Source: Burkholderiales bacterium (lineage in GTDB: Bacteria > Pseudomonadota > Gammaproteobacteria > Burkholderiales > Burkholderiaceae_C). From it: DNA of 10,594 nt. The position numbers were made by a program, and so were the translations under genes. The first letter of the stretch is position 1. Each line of letters begins with the position of its first letter. The notes under the pieces were generated by a model. It searched no databases, had not been told where the DNA came from, and saw nothing but the letters and a program-made list of their open reading frames with translations. Of the stretch, positions 5,641 through 10,594 are shown one piece after another. The stretch covers positions 1-10,594 of the forward strand of contig JAABTC010000041.1 in the NCBI GenBank assembly GCA_011390055.1, given 5' to 3'.

Positions 5641-7133
5641 GTGCGTCCGCGCCGCTGGTCAGTGCGCTGGTGTGGTTCCGGCGCGACCTGCGTCTGCACG
5701 ATCACGCAGCCCTGCACCATGCGCTCAAGGGCGCGCGCCAGGTCCATTGCGCCTTCATCTTCGACCGCGACATCCTCGACCCGCTGCCGCGGCACGACCG
5801 CCGCGTCGAGTTCATCCGCGACTCGCTGGTCGAACTCGACGCGGCGCTGCAAGCCCTCGGGCAGCGCCACGGCGTGGCCGACGTGCGCCTCGTCGTGCGC
5901 CACGGCGCGGCCGTGCAGGCCCTGCCCCAGCTGGCGGCCGAGCTGCATGTGCAGGCGGTCTATGCCAACCACGACGACGACCCGGACGCCCTGGCCCGCG
6001 ACGCCCGCGTGCGCGGCGCGCTGGCAGAAGCCGGGATCGTGCTGCACACCAGCAAGGACCACGTGGTGTTCGAGCGCAGCGAAGTGCTGACCCAGGCCGG
6101 CGGGCCGTACGGCGTGTTCACGCCCTACAAGAACGCCTGGCTGAAAAAGCTCGACGCCTATTTCTTGCAGGCCTACCCCATCGACAAGCATGCCGCCGCG
6201 CTGGCGCCCACGCCCGCAGCGGTCCGGCCCGGTGTGCCGAGCCTGGCCGAGATCGGCTTCGAGCCCACCAACCTGCACACGCTCGAGCTGCCGCCGGGCG
6301 TGTCGGGAGGCCGCACGCTTTTTGCCGACTTCCTCACGCGCATCGACGATTACGAATCGGCGCGCAACTTCCCGTCCGTCAAGGGCCCGAGCTACCTGTC
6401 GGTGCACCTGCGCTTCGGCACCGTCTCGATCCGCGAACTCGCCGGTGCGGCCTGGCAGCGCGCCCAGGCGGCGCCGGCGGGCCAGGCGCGCGGCGCCGAG
6501 GTGTGGCTGTCGGAGCTGGTCTGGCGTGATTTCTACCACCAGGTGCTGCACCACCATCCGCACGTGGTGGGCCATGCCTTCCGGCCCGAGTACGAGGCCA
6601 TCCGCTTCGAGCACGGCAAGCAGGCCGATGCGCATTTCGCGGCCTGGTGCGAAGGCCGCACCGGGTACCCGCTGGTCGATGCGGCCATGCACCAGCTCAA
6701 CCAGACCGGCTACATGCACAACCGCCTGCGCATGGTGAGCGCGAGCTTCCTGGTCAAGGATCTGGGCATCGACTGGCGGCGCGGCGAAGCGTACTTCGCC
6801 GAAAAGCTCAACGACTACGACCTGGCGGCGAACAACGGCGGCTGGCAGTGGGCCGCCTCGACCGGCTGCGACGCACAGCCGTACTTCCGCATCTTCAACC
6901 CGGTGTCGCAGAGCGAGAAGTTCGATGCCGACGGCAAGTTCATCCGGCGCTACCTGCCCGCGCTGGCCAAATTGCCTGCGGGGCTGATCCACGCGCCTTG
7001 GCGGGCCCGACCGATCGACCTGCAGGCCGCCGGTCTCGACCTGGCCCGCGATTACGCGCTGCCGATCGTTGACCACGACGCGGCGCGGGCCAAGACCCTC
7101 GAGCGCTATGCAGTCATCAAGGCGGCTCGCTGA
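5637..7133 (+). CDS. phr: Deoxyribodipyrimidine photolyase (CPD photolyase)
   Basis: The enzyme repairs UV-made cyclobutane pyrimidine dimers using blue light and reduced FAD. The 498-residue protein starts with the photolyase antenna domain (ALVWFRRDLRLHDHAAL, from about residue 10). The C-terminal FAD domain has PSYLSVHLRFGTVSIREL, SELVWRDFYHQ (Glu293 and Trp296, matching the dimer-contacting Glu and Trp of E. coli Phr), TGYPLVDAAMHQL, MHNRLRMVSASFLVKDL and LAANNGGWQWAASTG (N399-W405, FAD contact and electron-transfer tryptophan). Length is slightly over the usual 450-480. Motifs fit class I CPD photolyases rather than cryptochromes or (6-4) enzymes; the antenna cofactor cannot be told by eye. 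It starts in an ATGA overlap with the methyltransferase gene and has no Shine-Dalgarno of its own. Confidence 0.96.
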   Translation: MSASAPLVSALVWFRRDLRLHDHAALHHALKGARQVHCAFIFDRDILDPLPRHDRRVEFIRDSLVELDAALQALGQRHGVADVRLVVRHGAAVQALPQLAAELHVQAVYANHDDDPDALARDARVRGALAEAGIVLHTSKDHVVFERSEVLTQAGGPYGVFTPYKNAWLKKLDAYFLQAYPIDKHAAALAPTPAAVRPGVPSLAEIGFEPTNLHTLELPPGVSGGRTLFADFLTRIDDYESARNFPSVKGPSYLSVHLRFGTVSIRELAGAAWQRAQAAPAGQARGAEVWLSELVWRDFYHQVLHHHPHVVGHAFRPEYEAIRFEHGKQADAHFAAWCEGRTGYPLVDAAMHQLNQTGYMHNRLRMVSASFLVKDLGIDWRRGEAYFAEKLNDYDLAANNGGWQWAASTGCDAQPYFRIFNPVSQSEKFDADGKFIRRYLPALAKLPAGLIHAPWRARPIDLQAAGLDLARDYALPIVDHDAARAKTLERYAVIKAAR

Positions 7134-7230
7134 GCGGCGGGCAGCTTCAGCGCAAGCAAGGTGCCGAGTGCAGCCTGGTCAGGGCTCAGAGGCTTGCCCT
7201 CCGCTGCGCTGTGGGTTCCCTGCGATGCTC

Positions 7231-7342
7231 GGATGGCTGGCCCTGTGGCCGAACTCACTTCGCTCGCTGCGCTCTCTGCGTTCAGACAAGCGGCCACAAG
7301 TCAGAGCACGAAGCGCGCGGGTACGCGCGGGGCCAGCCATCC
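7231..7342. repeat. Branched stem: 13-bp perfect inverted repeat with an inner 8-bp stem
   Basis: GGATGGCTGGCCC (7231-7243) pairs perfectly with GGGCCAGCCATCC (7330-7342). Directly inside, TGTGGCCG (7244-7251) pairs with CGGCCACA (7291-7298), and GCGCG (7313-7317) can pair with CGCGC (7324-7328). Together they can form a three-way-junction-like fold of about 110 nt. Whether it is transcribed is not shown. Confidence 0.6.
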
Positions 7343-7433
7343 TGCGCTTCTCGGCAGCACCAATTCGCCCTGCCCAGGCCGCACCCGTCACCTTGCGGGC
7401 GAGGGATTGCTTCTCGGTGCAAGCCCACGCCAA

Positions 7434-7451
7434 CCTCGGGCTGGCCCGAGG
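7434..7451. repeat. Perfect 7-bp hairpin with 4-nt loop
   Basis: CCTCGGG (7434-7440) and CCCGAGG (7445-7451) pair around CTGG. It overlaps the arm of the larger inverted repeat 7443-7676. No T-tract follows. Confidence 0.6.
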
Positions 7452-7676
7452 GCGGTGCGGCGCCGGGGCGACTCTGCGCAGCTGAGCAGCGCAGCGCTGC
7501 GGGGGCAGTCCGGCGCGAAGCGACGGACCGCCGCAGAGGTGATCTATGGGCACGGCCCGTCCAGGGCCGTGAGCCGGAGCGCCTCGCAGGCGCCCCGCGG
7601 CGCGAGCAGCGCAGGGTACCCGCAGCGCAGCGGAGGGCAAGCAGTCGGAGCCGCGGCGCCGCACTGCCCTCGGGCC
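7443..7676. repeat. Second inverted repeat, 22-bp arms, 21 matching
   Basis: The arm GGCCCGAGGGCGGTGCGGCG+CC at 7443-7464 is the reverse complement of 7655-7676 except at one position. The arms are 190 bp apart and interleave with the larger inverted repeat, since its right arm lies inside this one. The spacer therefore holds two overlapping repeat systems, not one simple palindrome. Confidence 0.65.
7551..7571. repeat. Perfect 8-bp GC-rich hairpin
   Basis: CACGGCCC (7551-7558) pairs with GGGCCGTG (7564-7571) around a 5-nt loop, GTCCA. It is the most stable simple hairpin in the phr/tatC spacer. It lacks a T-run on either strand, so it would be at best a factor-assisted terminator or a roadblock for the converging operons. 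Confidence 0.55.
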
Positions 7677-7711
7677 CGCGCCGAAACACCTGCGAGTGAA
7701 CGCAAGCGGCA

Positions 7712-8500
7712 TCAAGCCGTCTTGCTGGCCTCTTCTTCCGGCGCCTTGGTGTGCTTGATGAAGATCTGCGCCGCCCAGATGCCGACCTCGTAGAGGATGC
7801 ACATCGGGATCGCCAGCGCCAGTTGGGACACCACGTCCGGTGGCGTGATGATCGCGGCGATGATGAACGCCAGCACGATGAAGTAGCCGCGGAATTCCTT
7901 CAACTTCTCGATGCTGACGATGCCCATGCGGGCCAGCACGATGACCGCGATCGGCACTTCGAAGGCGGCGCCGAAGGCGATGAACATGGTCAGCACGAAG
8001 CCGAGGTAGGCCTCGATGTCTGGTGCGGCGGTGATGCTCTTCGGCGCAAAGCCCTGGATGAAGGCAAAGACCTGGCCGAAGACGAAGAAATAGCAGAACG
8101 CCACGCCGGCGAAGAAGAGCAGCGTGCTCGATACCACCAGCGGCAGCACCAGCCGCTTTTCGTGGCTGTACAGGCCCGGCGCCACGAAAGCCCAGAGCTG
8201 GTAGAGAACGACCGGCAGCGCCACCATGAAGGCCGCCAGCAAGGTGATCTTCAGCGGGACGATGAACGGCGAGATGACGTTGGTGGCGATCAGCGTGGCC
8301 CCCTTGGGCAACGTGGCCACCAGGGGTGCCGCCAGCAGGTCGTACATCGCGGCCGGCCCCGGCCACAGGCACAGCACGCCAAACGCGATGCCGACCGCGA
8401 AGACCACACGGATCAGCCGGTCGCGCAGCTCGACGAGGTGGGAGACGAACGGCTGCTCGGTGCCCGCGAGTTCGTCTTCCTTGTCCGGCGTGCCGCTCAT
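7712..8500 (-). CDS. tatC: Sec-independent protein translocase subunit TatC
   Basis: TatC is the polytopic inner-membrane core of the twin-arginine translocase and binds the RR signal peptide of folded export substrates. The 262-residue protein has the cytoplasmic SHLVELRDRL motif (20-29), NVISPFIVPLKITLLAAF, YQLWAFVAPGLYSHEK and ITPPDVVSQLALAIPMCILYE, all typical of the family, with six hydrophobic segments. Length matches E. coli TatC (258). ATG overlaps the tatB stop as ATGA, so translation is coupled and matched to TatB. The stop faces the phr stop across the repeat-rich spacer. Confidence 0.97.
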   Translation of the reverse strand: MSGTPDKEDELAGTEQPFVSHLVELRDRLIRVVFAVGIAFGVLCLWPGPAAMYDLLAAPLVATLPKGATLIATNVISPFIVPLKITLLAAFMVALPVVLYQLWAFVAPGLYSHEKRLVLPLVVSSTLLFFAGVAFCYFFVFGQVFAFIQGFAPKSITAAPDIEAYLGFVLTMFIAFGAAFEVPIAVIVLARMGIVSIEKLKEFRGYFIVLAFIIAAIITPPDVVSQLALAIPMCILYEVGIWAAQIFIKHTKAPEEEASKTA

Positions 8501-9039
8501 CGCGGTGCGGCGGTCGTGGAACCCGAAGTCTTCGGCCGGTAGCGCGCCACCCGCGCCGCCCCCGACAAGGCCTTGGTCCGGATGCCCTGTCGCTGCTTGT
8601 ACCAGGCCGGCATCGCGCCGCGCTTGACGCGCCAGTTCTTCTTCGGGTGCCGGTAGTCGGGCGGCAAAGCCAGCGGCGCGTCATGGGCGCTGCTGCCGAT
8701 GTAGGCCGTGTCGGCTCCGGCACCCTCGGCCGAGGACAGTTCGGCCGGTGGCAGACCGTCGTCCCACGCCCGGCTGACGCTGGACGTGGTGGCATTCACC
8801 TCGCGCTGCACGGTCTGTTCGACGTCGCGCGCTGCGCCTTCGAACTCGCGCTTCATCTTCTGCAGTTCTTCCAGCTCGATCGACCGGTTGACCTCGGCTT
8901 TGACGTCGGCCACGTAACGCTGCGCCTTGCCAAGCATGTGGCCGACGGTGCGCGCCACGCGCGGCAGCTTCTCGGGCCCGATGACGATCAGCGCCACCGC
9001 GCCGATCAGCGCAATCTTGTCGAAGCCGAAATCGATCAT
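8497..9039 (-). CDS. tatB: Sec-independent protein translocase subunit TatB
   Basis: TatB forms the substrate-receptor complex with TatC. The 180-residue protein begins MIDFGFDKIALIGAVALIVIG, a short N-terminal membrane helix. The GPEKLPRVART hinge and an amphipathic, charged helix rich in Glu/Lys/Arg follow (about 25-75). The C-terminal tail is variable and Pro/Ala/Ser-rich with a basic end, as usual in TatB. GGAG lies upstream of the ATG, in a 91-nt spacer after tatA. The spacer has no recognisable ORF. Confidence 0.95.
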   Translation of the reverse strand: MIDFGFDKIALIGAVALIVIGPEKLPRVARTVGHMLGKAQRYVADVKAEVNRSIELEELQKMKREFEGAARDVEQTVQREVNATTSSVSRAWDDGLPPAELSSAEGAGADTAYIGSSAHDAPLALPPDYRHPKKNWRVKRGAMPAWYKQRQGIRTKALSGAARVARYRPKTSGSTTAAPR

Positions 9040-9130
9040 GCGGGAGCTCCGGGCGAGCGGAGCAGGGTCAGGGCCTGGGCAGCGAAAGAACTGCCAAGGC
9101 GTGCAGCCTGCGTTCGGGGTGAGCCGGGTG

Positions 9131-9382
9131 TCAGGCTCCGTTGCGGGTCTTGGCTTCGACGTCGACCGTGTTGGGGTCGTTCACCTTGTGCGCCGTGCCG
9201 ACCTGCTGCGCAGGCGTGGCCACGCTCTCGGGGGTGGCTTCGCCACCGCTCTTCACGCCGTCCTTGAAGCCCTTCACGGCGCCACCCAGGTCGGAGCCGA
9301 TGTTCTTCAGTTTCTTGGTGCCGAAGATCAGCACCACCACCAACAACACGATCAACCAATGCCAGATGCTGAACGAACCCAT
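9131..9382 (-). CDS. tatA: Sec-independent protein translocase subunit TatA
   Basis: TatA polymerises to make the transport path of the Tat system. The 83-residue protein starts MGSFSIWHWLIVLLVVVLIF, the short membrane helix. The FGTKKLKNIGSDLGGAVKGFKDG hinge and amphipathic helix that follow are nearly the textbook TatA sequence. A hydrophilic tail follows. The start at 9382 has a strong AGGAG upstream, fitting TatA being made in excess of TatB and TatC. It is followed by tatB and tatC on the same strand. Confidence 0.97.
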   Translation of the reverse strand: MGSFSIWHWLIVLLVVVLIFGTKKLKNIGSDLGGAVKGFKDGVKSGGEATPESVATPAQQVGTAHKVNDPNTVDVEAKTRNGA

Positions 9383-9388
9383 GACGTT

Positions 9389-9393
9389 CTCCT
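9389..9393 (-). promoter_or_regulatory. Strong ribosome binding site of tatA
   Basis: The minus strand reads AGGAG, ending 6 nt before the tatA ATG. It is one of the best sites in this window. Confidence 0.75.
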
Positions 9394-9412
9394 GTTCGGA
9401 TCCAATACGAGG

Positions 9413-9418
9413 ATTCTA
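9413..9418 (-). promoter_or_regulatory. Possible -10 box for a tatABC promoter
   Basis: The minus strand reads TAGAAT, 30 nt before the tatA ATG and just after the hinT stop. No good -35 is found 16-18 bp upstream, so this is a weak call. If real, it would let tatABC be expressed apart from the his genes. Confidence 0.25.
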
Positions 9419-9424
9419 GGTGAG

Positions 9425-9456
9425 GGGCTTCAGCCCTTGGCCCACGGTCGTGGGCC
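9425..9456 (-). terminator. Tandem hairpins at the 3' end of hinT, possible attenuator (no U-tract)
   Basis: GGCCCAC (9439-9445) and GTGGGCC (9450-9456) form a perfect 7-bp stem with a 4-nt loop inside the last codons of hinT. A second small stem, GGGC/GCCC (9425-9428 with 9433-9436), spans the hinT stop codon. No T-run follows on the minus strand. They may damp readthrough into tatA or protect the hinT mRNA end; this is inference. Confidence 0.3.
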
Positions 9457-9777
9457 ACCCATCACGTGCAGGTGGAGATGCTGCACTTCCTGGCCGCCGT
9501 CCTTGCCGGTGTTGAGCACATGACGGTAACCGCCAGTCACACCCAGATCGCGCATCAGCCGCGCGCTCAGCACCATCATGTGGCCCAGCAAAGCCTGGTG
9601 CTCGGGCTGCACGTCCATCATCGAAACCAGGTGCAACTTGGGCACCAGCAGGATGTGCACCGGCGCCGACGGGTGAATGTCGTGGAAGGCGATGACGCGG
9701 TCGTCTTCGTGCACCCGCTGGGCGGGGATCTGGCCGGCGACGATCTTGCAGAAGAGGCAGTGGGGGTCGGTGCTCAT
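9430..9777 (-). CDS. hinT: HIT family purine-nucleoside phosphoramidase (HinT-like)
   Basis: This 115-residue protein has the histidine-triad motif QHLHLHVMGG (His100, 102, 104) with the nucleotide-handling surface, plus LFCKIVAGQIPAQRVHEDD and FHDIHPSAPVHILLVPKLH upstream. The N-terminal Cys7 and Cys10 are the positions used for zinc in many HIT proteins. HinT enzymes hydrolyse AMP-lysine and other nucleoside phosphoramidates. It sits between the DUF4870 gene (7 bp gap) and tatA. HIT genes often lie between hisE and tatA in betaproteobacteria; the reason is unknown. Confidence 0.95.
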   Translation of the reverse strand: MSTDPHCLFCKIVAGQIPAQRVHEDDRVIAFHDIHPSAPVHILLVPKLHLVSMMDVQPEHQALLGHMMVLSARLMRDLGVTGGYRHVLNTGKDGGQEVQHLHLHVMGGPRPWAKG

Positions 9778-9784
9778 CGCCGGC

Positions 9785-10159
9785 TCACCCGATCGGCGAA
9801 GGCTGCACGGGCTTGCCTTCGGTCAGCTTGAGCCAGCCCTTGACGACGCGGTAGATCGCCCAGACCCAGGCCACGAACAGCACCACCAGACCCAGTCCGA
9901 AGGCGAAGATCAGCACGAAGCCGATCACGCTCCACAAAAGGCCCCACCAGAAGGTGCGGATCTGCCAGTCGAAGTGGCTCTGGTACAGCGTCCCTGCGGC
10001 GTCCTCGCGCTTGATGTAATTGATCACCAGGCCGATCAGCGCGGTCACGCCGAAGGCGAAGCTCAGCGCCTGCAGCGCATAAACGACCAGCGTGATCGTC
10101 TTGAGGCCGGCCAACTCGTCGCTCGTCTTGCCCGAGCCGGCGTCGATCACGGTGTTCAT
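9785..10159 (-). CDS. DUF4870-type small inner-membrane protein
   Basis: This 124-residue protein of unknown function has a hydrophilic N-terminus, a first hydrophobic stretch (about 20-48: TLVVYALQALSFAFGVTALI and on), and a short loop with the DUF4870-like feature HFDWQIRTFWW. One or two further membrane segments (about 70-112) and a short charged tail follow. ATG shares one base with the hisE stop (TGATG). A strong AGGAGG supports the start. Its place between hisE and hinT is usual in Burkholderiales, which is the only clue to function. Family assignment is from memory of the pattern. Confidence 0.8.
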   Translation of the reverse strand: MNTVIDAGSGKTSDELAGLKTITLVVYALQALSFAFGVTALIGLVINYIKREDAAGTLYQSHFDWQIRTFWWGLLWSVIGFVLIFAFGLGLVVLFVAWVWAIYRVVKGWLKLTEGKPVQPSPIG

Positions 10160-10512
10160 CAGCGTTCCTCCTGGTCACGGGTTTGGGCCTTGCGCGAGGC
10201 GAACTCGTCCAGGCCGGACAAGCCTTCGCGCCGTTCGAGCTCGGCCAGCACATCAGCCGGCGTCAGGCCGAAATGGGCCAGCGCGATCATCGAGTGGAAC
10301 CACAGGTCGGCCACCTCACCGACGATGCGCTCGCGCGCGCCGTCCTTGGCCGCCATCACGACCTCGGTGGCCTCTTCGCCGATCTTCTTCAGGATCGCAT
10401 CGGTGCCCTTGTCGAACAGGCGTGCGACATAGCTCGCCGCCGGATCGGCGCCACGGCGGGCCTCGATCACCGCGGCCAGGCGGGCCAGCGTCTCGTCGTG
10501 TCGGGTGCTCAT
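10159..10512 (-). CDS. hisE: Phosphoribosyl-ATP pyrophosphatase
   Basis: HisE removes pyrophosphate from phosphoribosyl-ATP, the second step of histidine synthesis. The 117-residue all-alpha MazG-like protein has the metal-binding KKIGEEATEVVMAAK motif (Glu46, Glu47, Glu50) and GEVADLWFHSM (Glu66, Asp69). It is a separate gene here, not fused to hisI as in enterobacteria. The start at 10512 (MSTRHDETLARL) overlaps the hisI stop as ATGA. An in-frame ATG at 10560 is inside hisI and is rejected. Confidence 0.96.
   Translation of the reverse strand: MSTRHDETLARLAAVIEARRGADPAASYVARLFDKGTDAILKKIGEEATEVVMAAKDGARERIVGEVADLWFHSMIALAHFGLTPADVLAELERREGLSGLDEFASRKAQTRDQEER
10167..10172 (-). promoter_or_regulatory. 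Strong ribosome binding site of the DUF4870 gene
   Basis: The minus strand reads AGGAGG, 7 nt before the ATG at 10159 and inside the 3' end of hisE. It supports the chosen start. Confidence 0.75.
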
Positions 10513-10594
10513 TTGTAGATCGCCTCGGGGTCTTTCAGCACCGGTTCGACCGTGCTCCACGCGCCGCCTTCGAGTTTCTGGAAAAAGCAGGCAT
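10509..10594 (-). CDS. hisI: Phosphoribosyl-AMP cyclohydrolase, C-terminal 28 codons (cut by window edge)
   Basis: The last codons before hisE read ACFFQKLEGGAW and then VEPVLKDPEAIYK, ending in a TGA that overlaps the hisE ATG. This is the typical C-terminus of betaproteobacterial HisI, including the Cys of the zinc-binding C-terminal region. HisI opens the ring of phosphoribosyl-AMP, the step after HisE. Only 86 bp are visible, so the call depends on the short tail plus its position directly upstream of hisE. Confidence 0.8.
   Translation of the reverse strand, partial: ACFFQKLEGGAWSTVEPVLKDPEAIYK

Larger units (their letters stand above)
7192..7642. repeat. Long inverted repeat, 40-bp arms about 370 bp apart
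   Basis: The left arm 7192-7231, read on the minus strand, begins CGAGCATCGCAGGGAACCCA. The right arm 7603-7642 on the plus strand begins CGAGCAGCGCAGGGTACCCG. Over 40 positions, 37 agree; the differences fall at arm positions 7, 15 and 20. Both arms end in GCGGAGGGCAAGC. The arms bracket most of the phr/tatC spacer and could mark the ends of a repeat unit or two opposite copies of the same short repeat. Confidence 0.75.
7134..7711. repeat. Repeat-rich non-coding spacer between phr and tatC (convergent)
   Basis: This 578-bp stretch lies between the stop of phr and the stop of tatC. All frames are low-complexity Arg/Ala/Ser/Gly-rich translations without a recognisable domain, which is common in GC-rich non-coding DNA, so I call no gene. 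It holds a long inverted repeat (7192-7231 with 7603-7642, 37 of 40 matching), a second one (7443-7464 with 7655-7676, 21 of 22), a nested stem (7231-7243 with 7330-7342) and two perfect hairpins. The word GAGCAGCGCAG, also found in the pyrB/pyrC' insert, recurs at 7484 and 7604. It resembles an intergenic repeat element. No T-rich terminator tail is present even though two operons converge here. Confidence 0.6.

Noticed and set aside
5574..7076. Long open frame antisense to phr (500 codons)
   Set aside because: It lies fully opposite an unmistakable photolyase. Its composition is what GC-rich third positions produce on the reverse strand.
7551..7571. Intrinsic terminator for phr or tatC
   Set aside because: The hairpin is perfect but no T-run follows on either strand.
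7161..7793. Possible gene in the phr/tatC spacer on the plus strand
   Set aside because: The translation is low-complexity Arg/Ala/Ser/Gly and built from the inverted repeats. It has no ribosome site and runs into tatC antisense.
7179..8795. 538-codon open frame on the minus strand across the spacer, tatC and tatB
   Set aside because: It runs through tatC and tatB in the wrong frame. The open state reflects the lack of stop codons in GC-rich DNA.
1..10594. tRNA, rRNA, CRISPR array, transposase, toxin-antitoxin or phage defence genes
   Set aside because: I looked for these on both strands and saw no cloverleaf ends, spaced direct repeats, DDE motifs or small paired genes that would support any of them.

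Overview
The window looks like an ordinary high-GC betaproteobacterial chromosome segment, most likely Burkholderiales and close to Comamonadaceae. This rests on gene orders I know from that group (yqgE-ruvX-pyrR-pyrB-pyrC'-plsC, and hisI-hisE-DUF4870-hinT-tatABC), on the protein sequences read by eye, and on the strong G/C bias. No database search was possible. There are no tRNA or rRNA genes, CRISPR arrays, transposase genes or phage genes.

Layout. (1) Positions 1-4397, minus strand: a compact transcription unit, read right to left as yqgE, ruvX, pyrR, pyrB, a 46-codon ORF, pyrC' and plsC (cut by the window edge). Every junction is an overlapping stop/start (ATGA, TGATG or TTGA), so the genes are probably translationally coupled. 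pyrC' is a dihydroorotase-like pseudoenzyme that has lost most metal ligands and probably supports the PyrB aspartate carbamoyltransferase. (2) Positions 4435-7133, plus strand: a predicted SAM-dependent methyltransferase overlapping a cyclobutane-pyrimidine-dimer photolyase (phr), divergent from yqgE. (3) Positions 7134-7711: about 580 bp without a convincing gene, packed with inverted repeats, between the converging ends of phr and tatC. (4) Positions 7712-10594, minus strand: hisI (3' end only), hisE, a DUF4870-type membrane protein, hinT, tatA, tatB and tatC. This links the end of the histidine pathway to the twin-arginine protein exporter.

The genes themselves are housekeeping functions: pyrimidine and histidine synthesis, phospholipid acylation, 16S rRNA maturation, DNA repair and protein export. 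I see no new multi-gene system. The parts most worth a second look are non-coding or nearly so. One is a 131-137 bp insert exactly at the pyrB/pyrC' stop-start overlap, flanked by a 6-bp direct repeat and carrying an ORF that keeps both ATGA couplings. The other is the repeat-rich phr/tatC spacer, with a 37-of-40 inverted repeat spanning about 450 bp.
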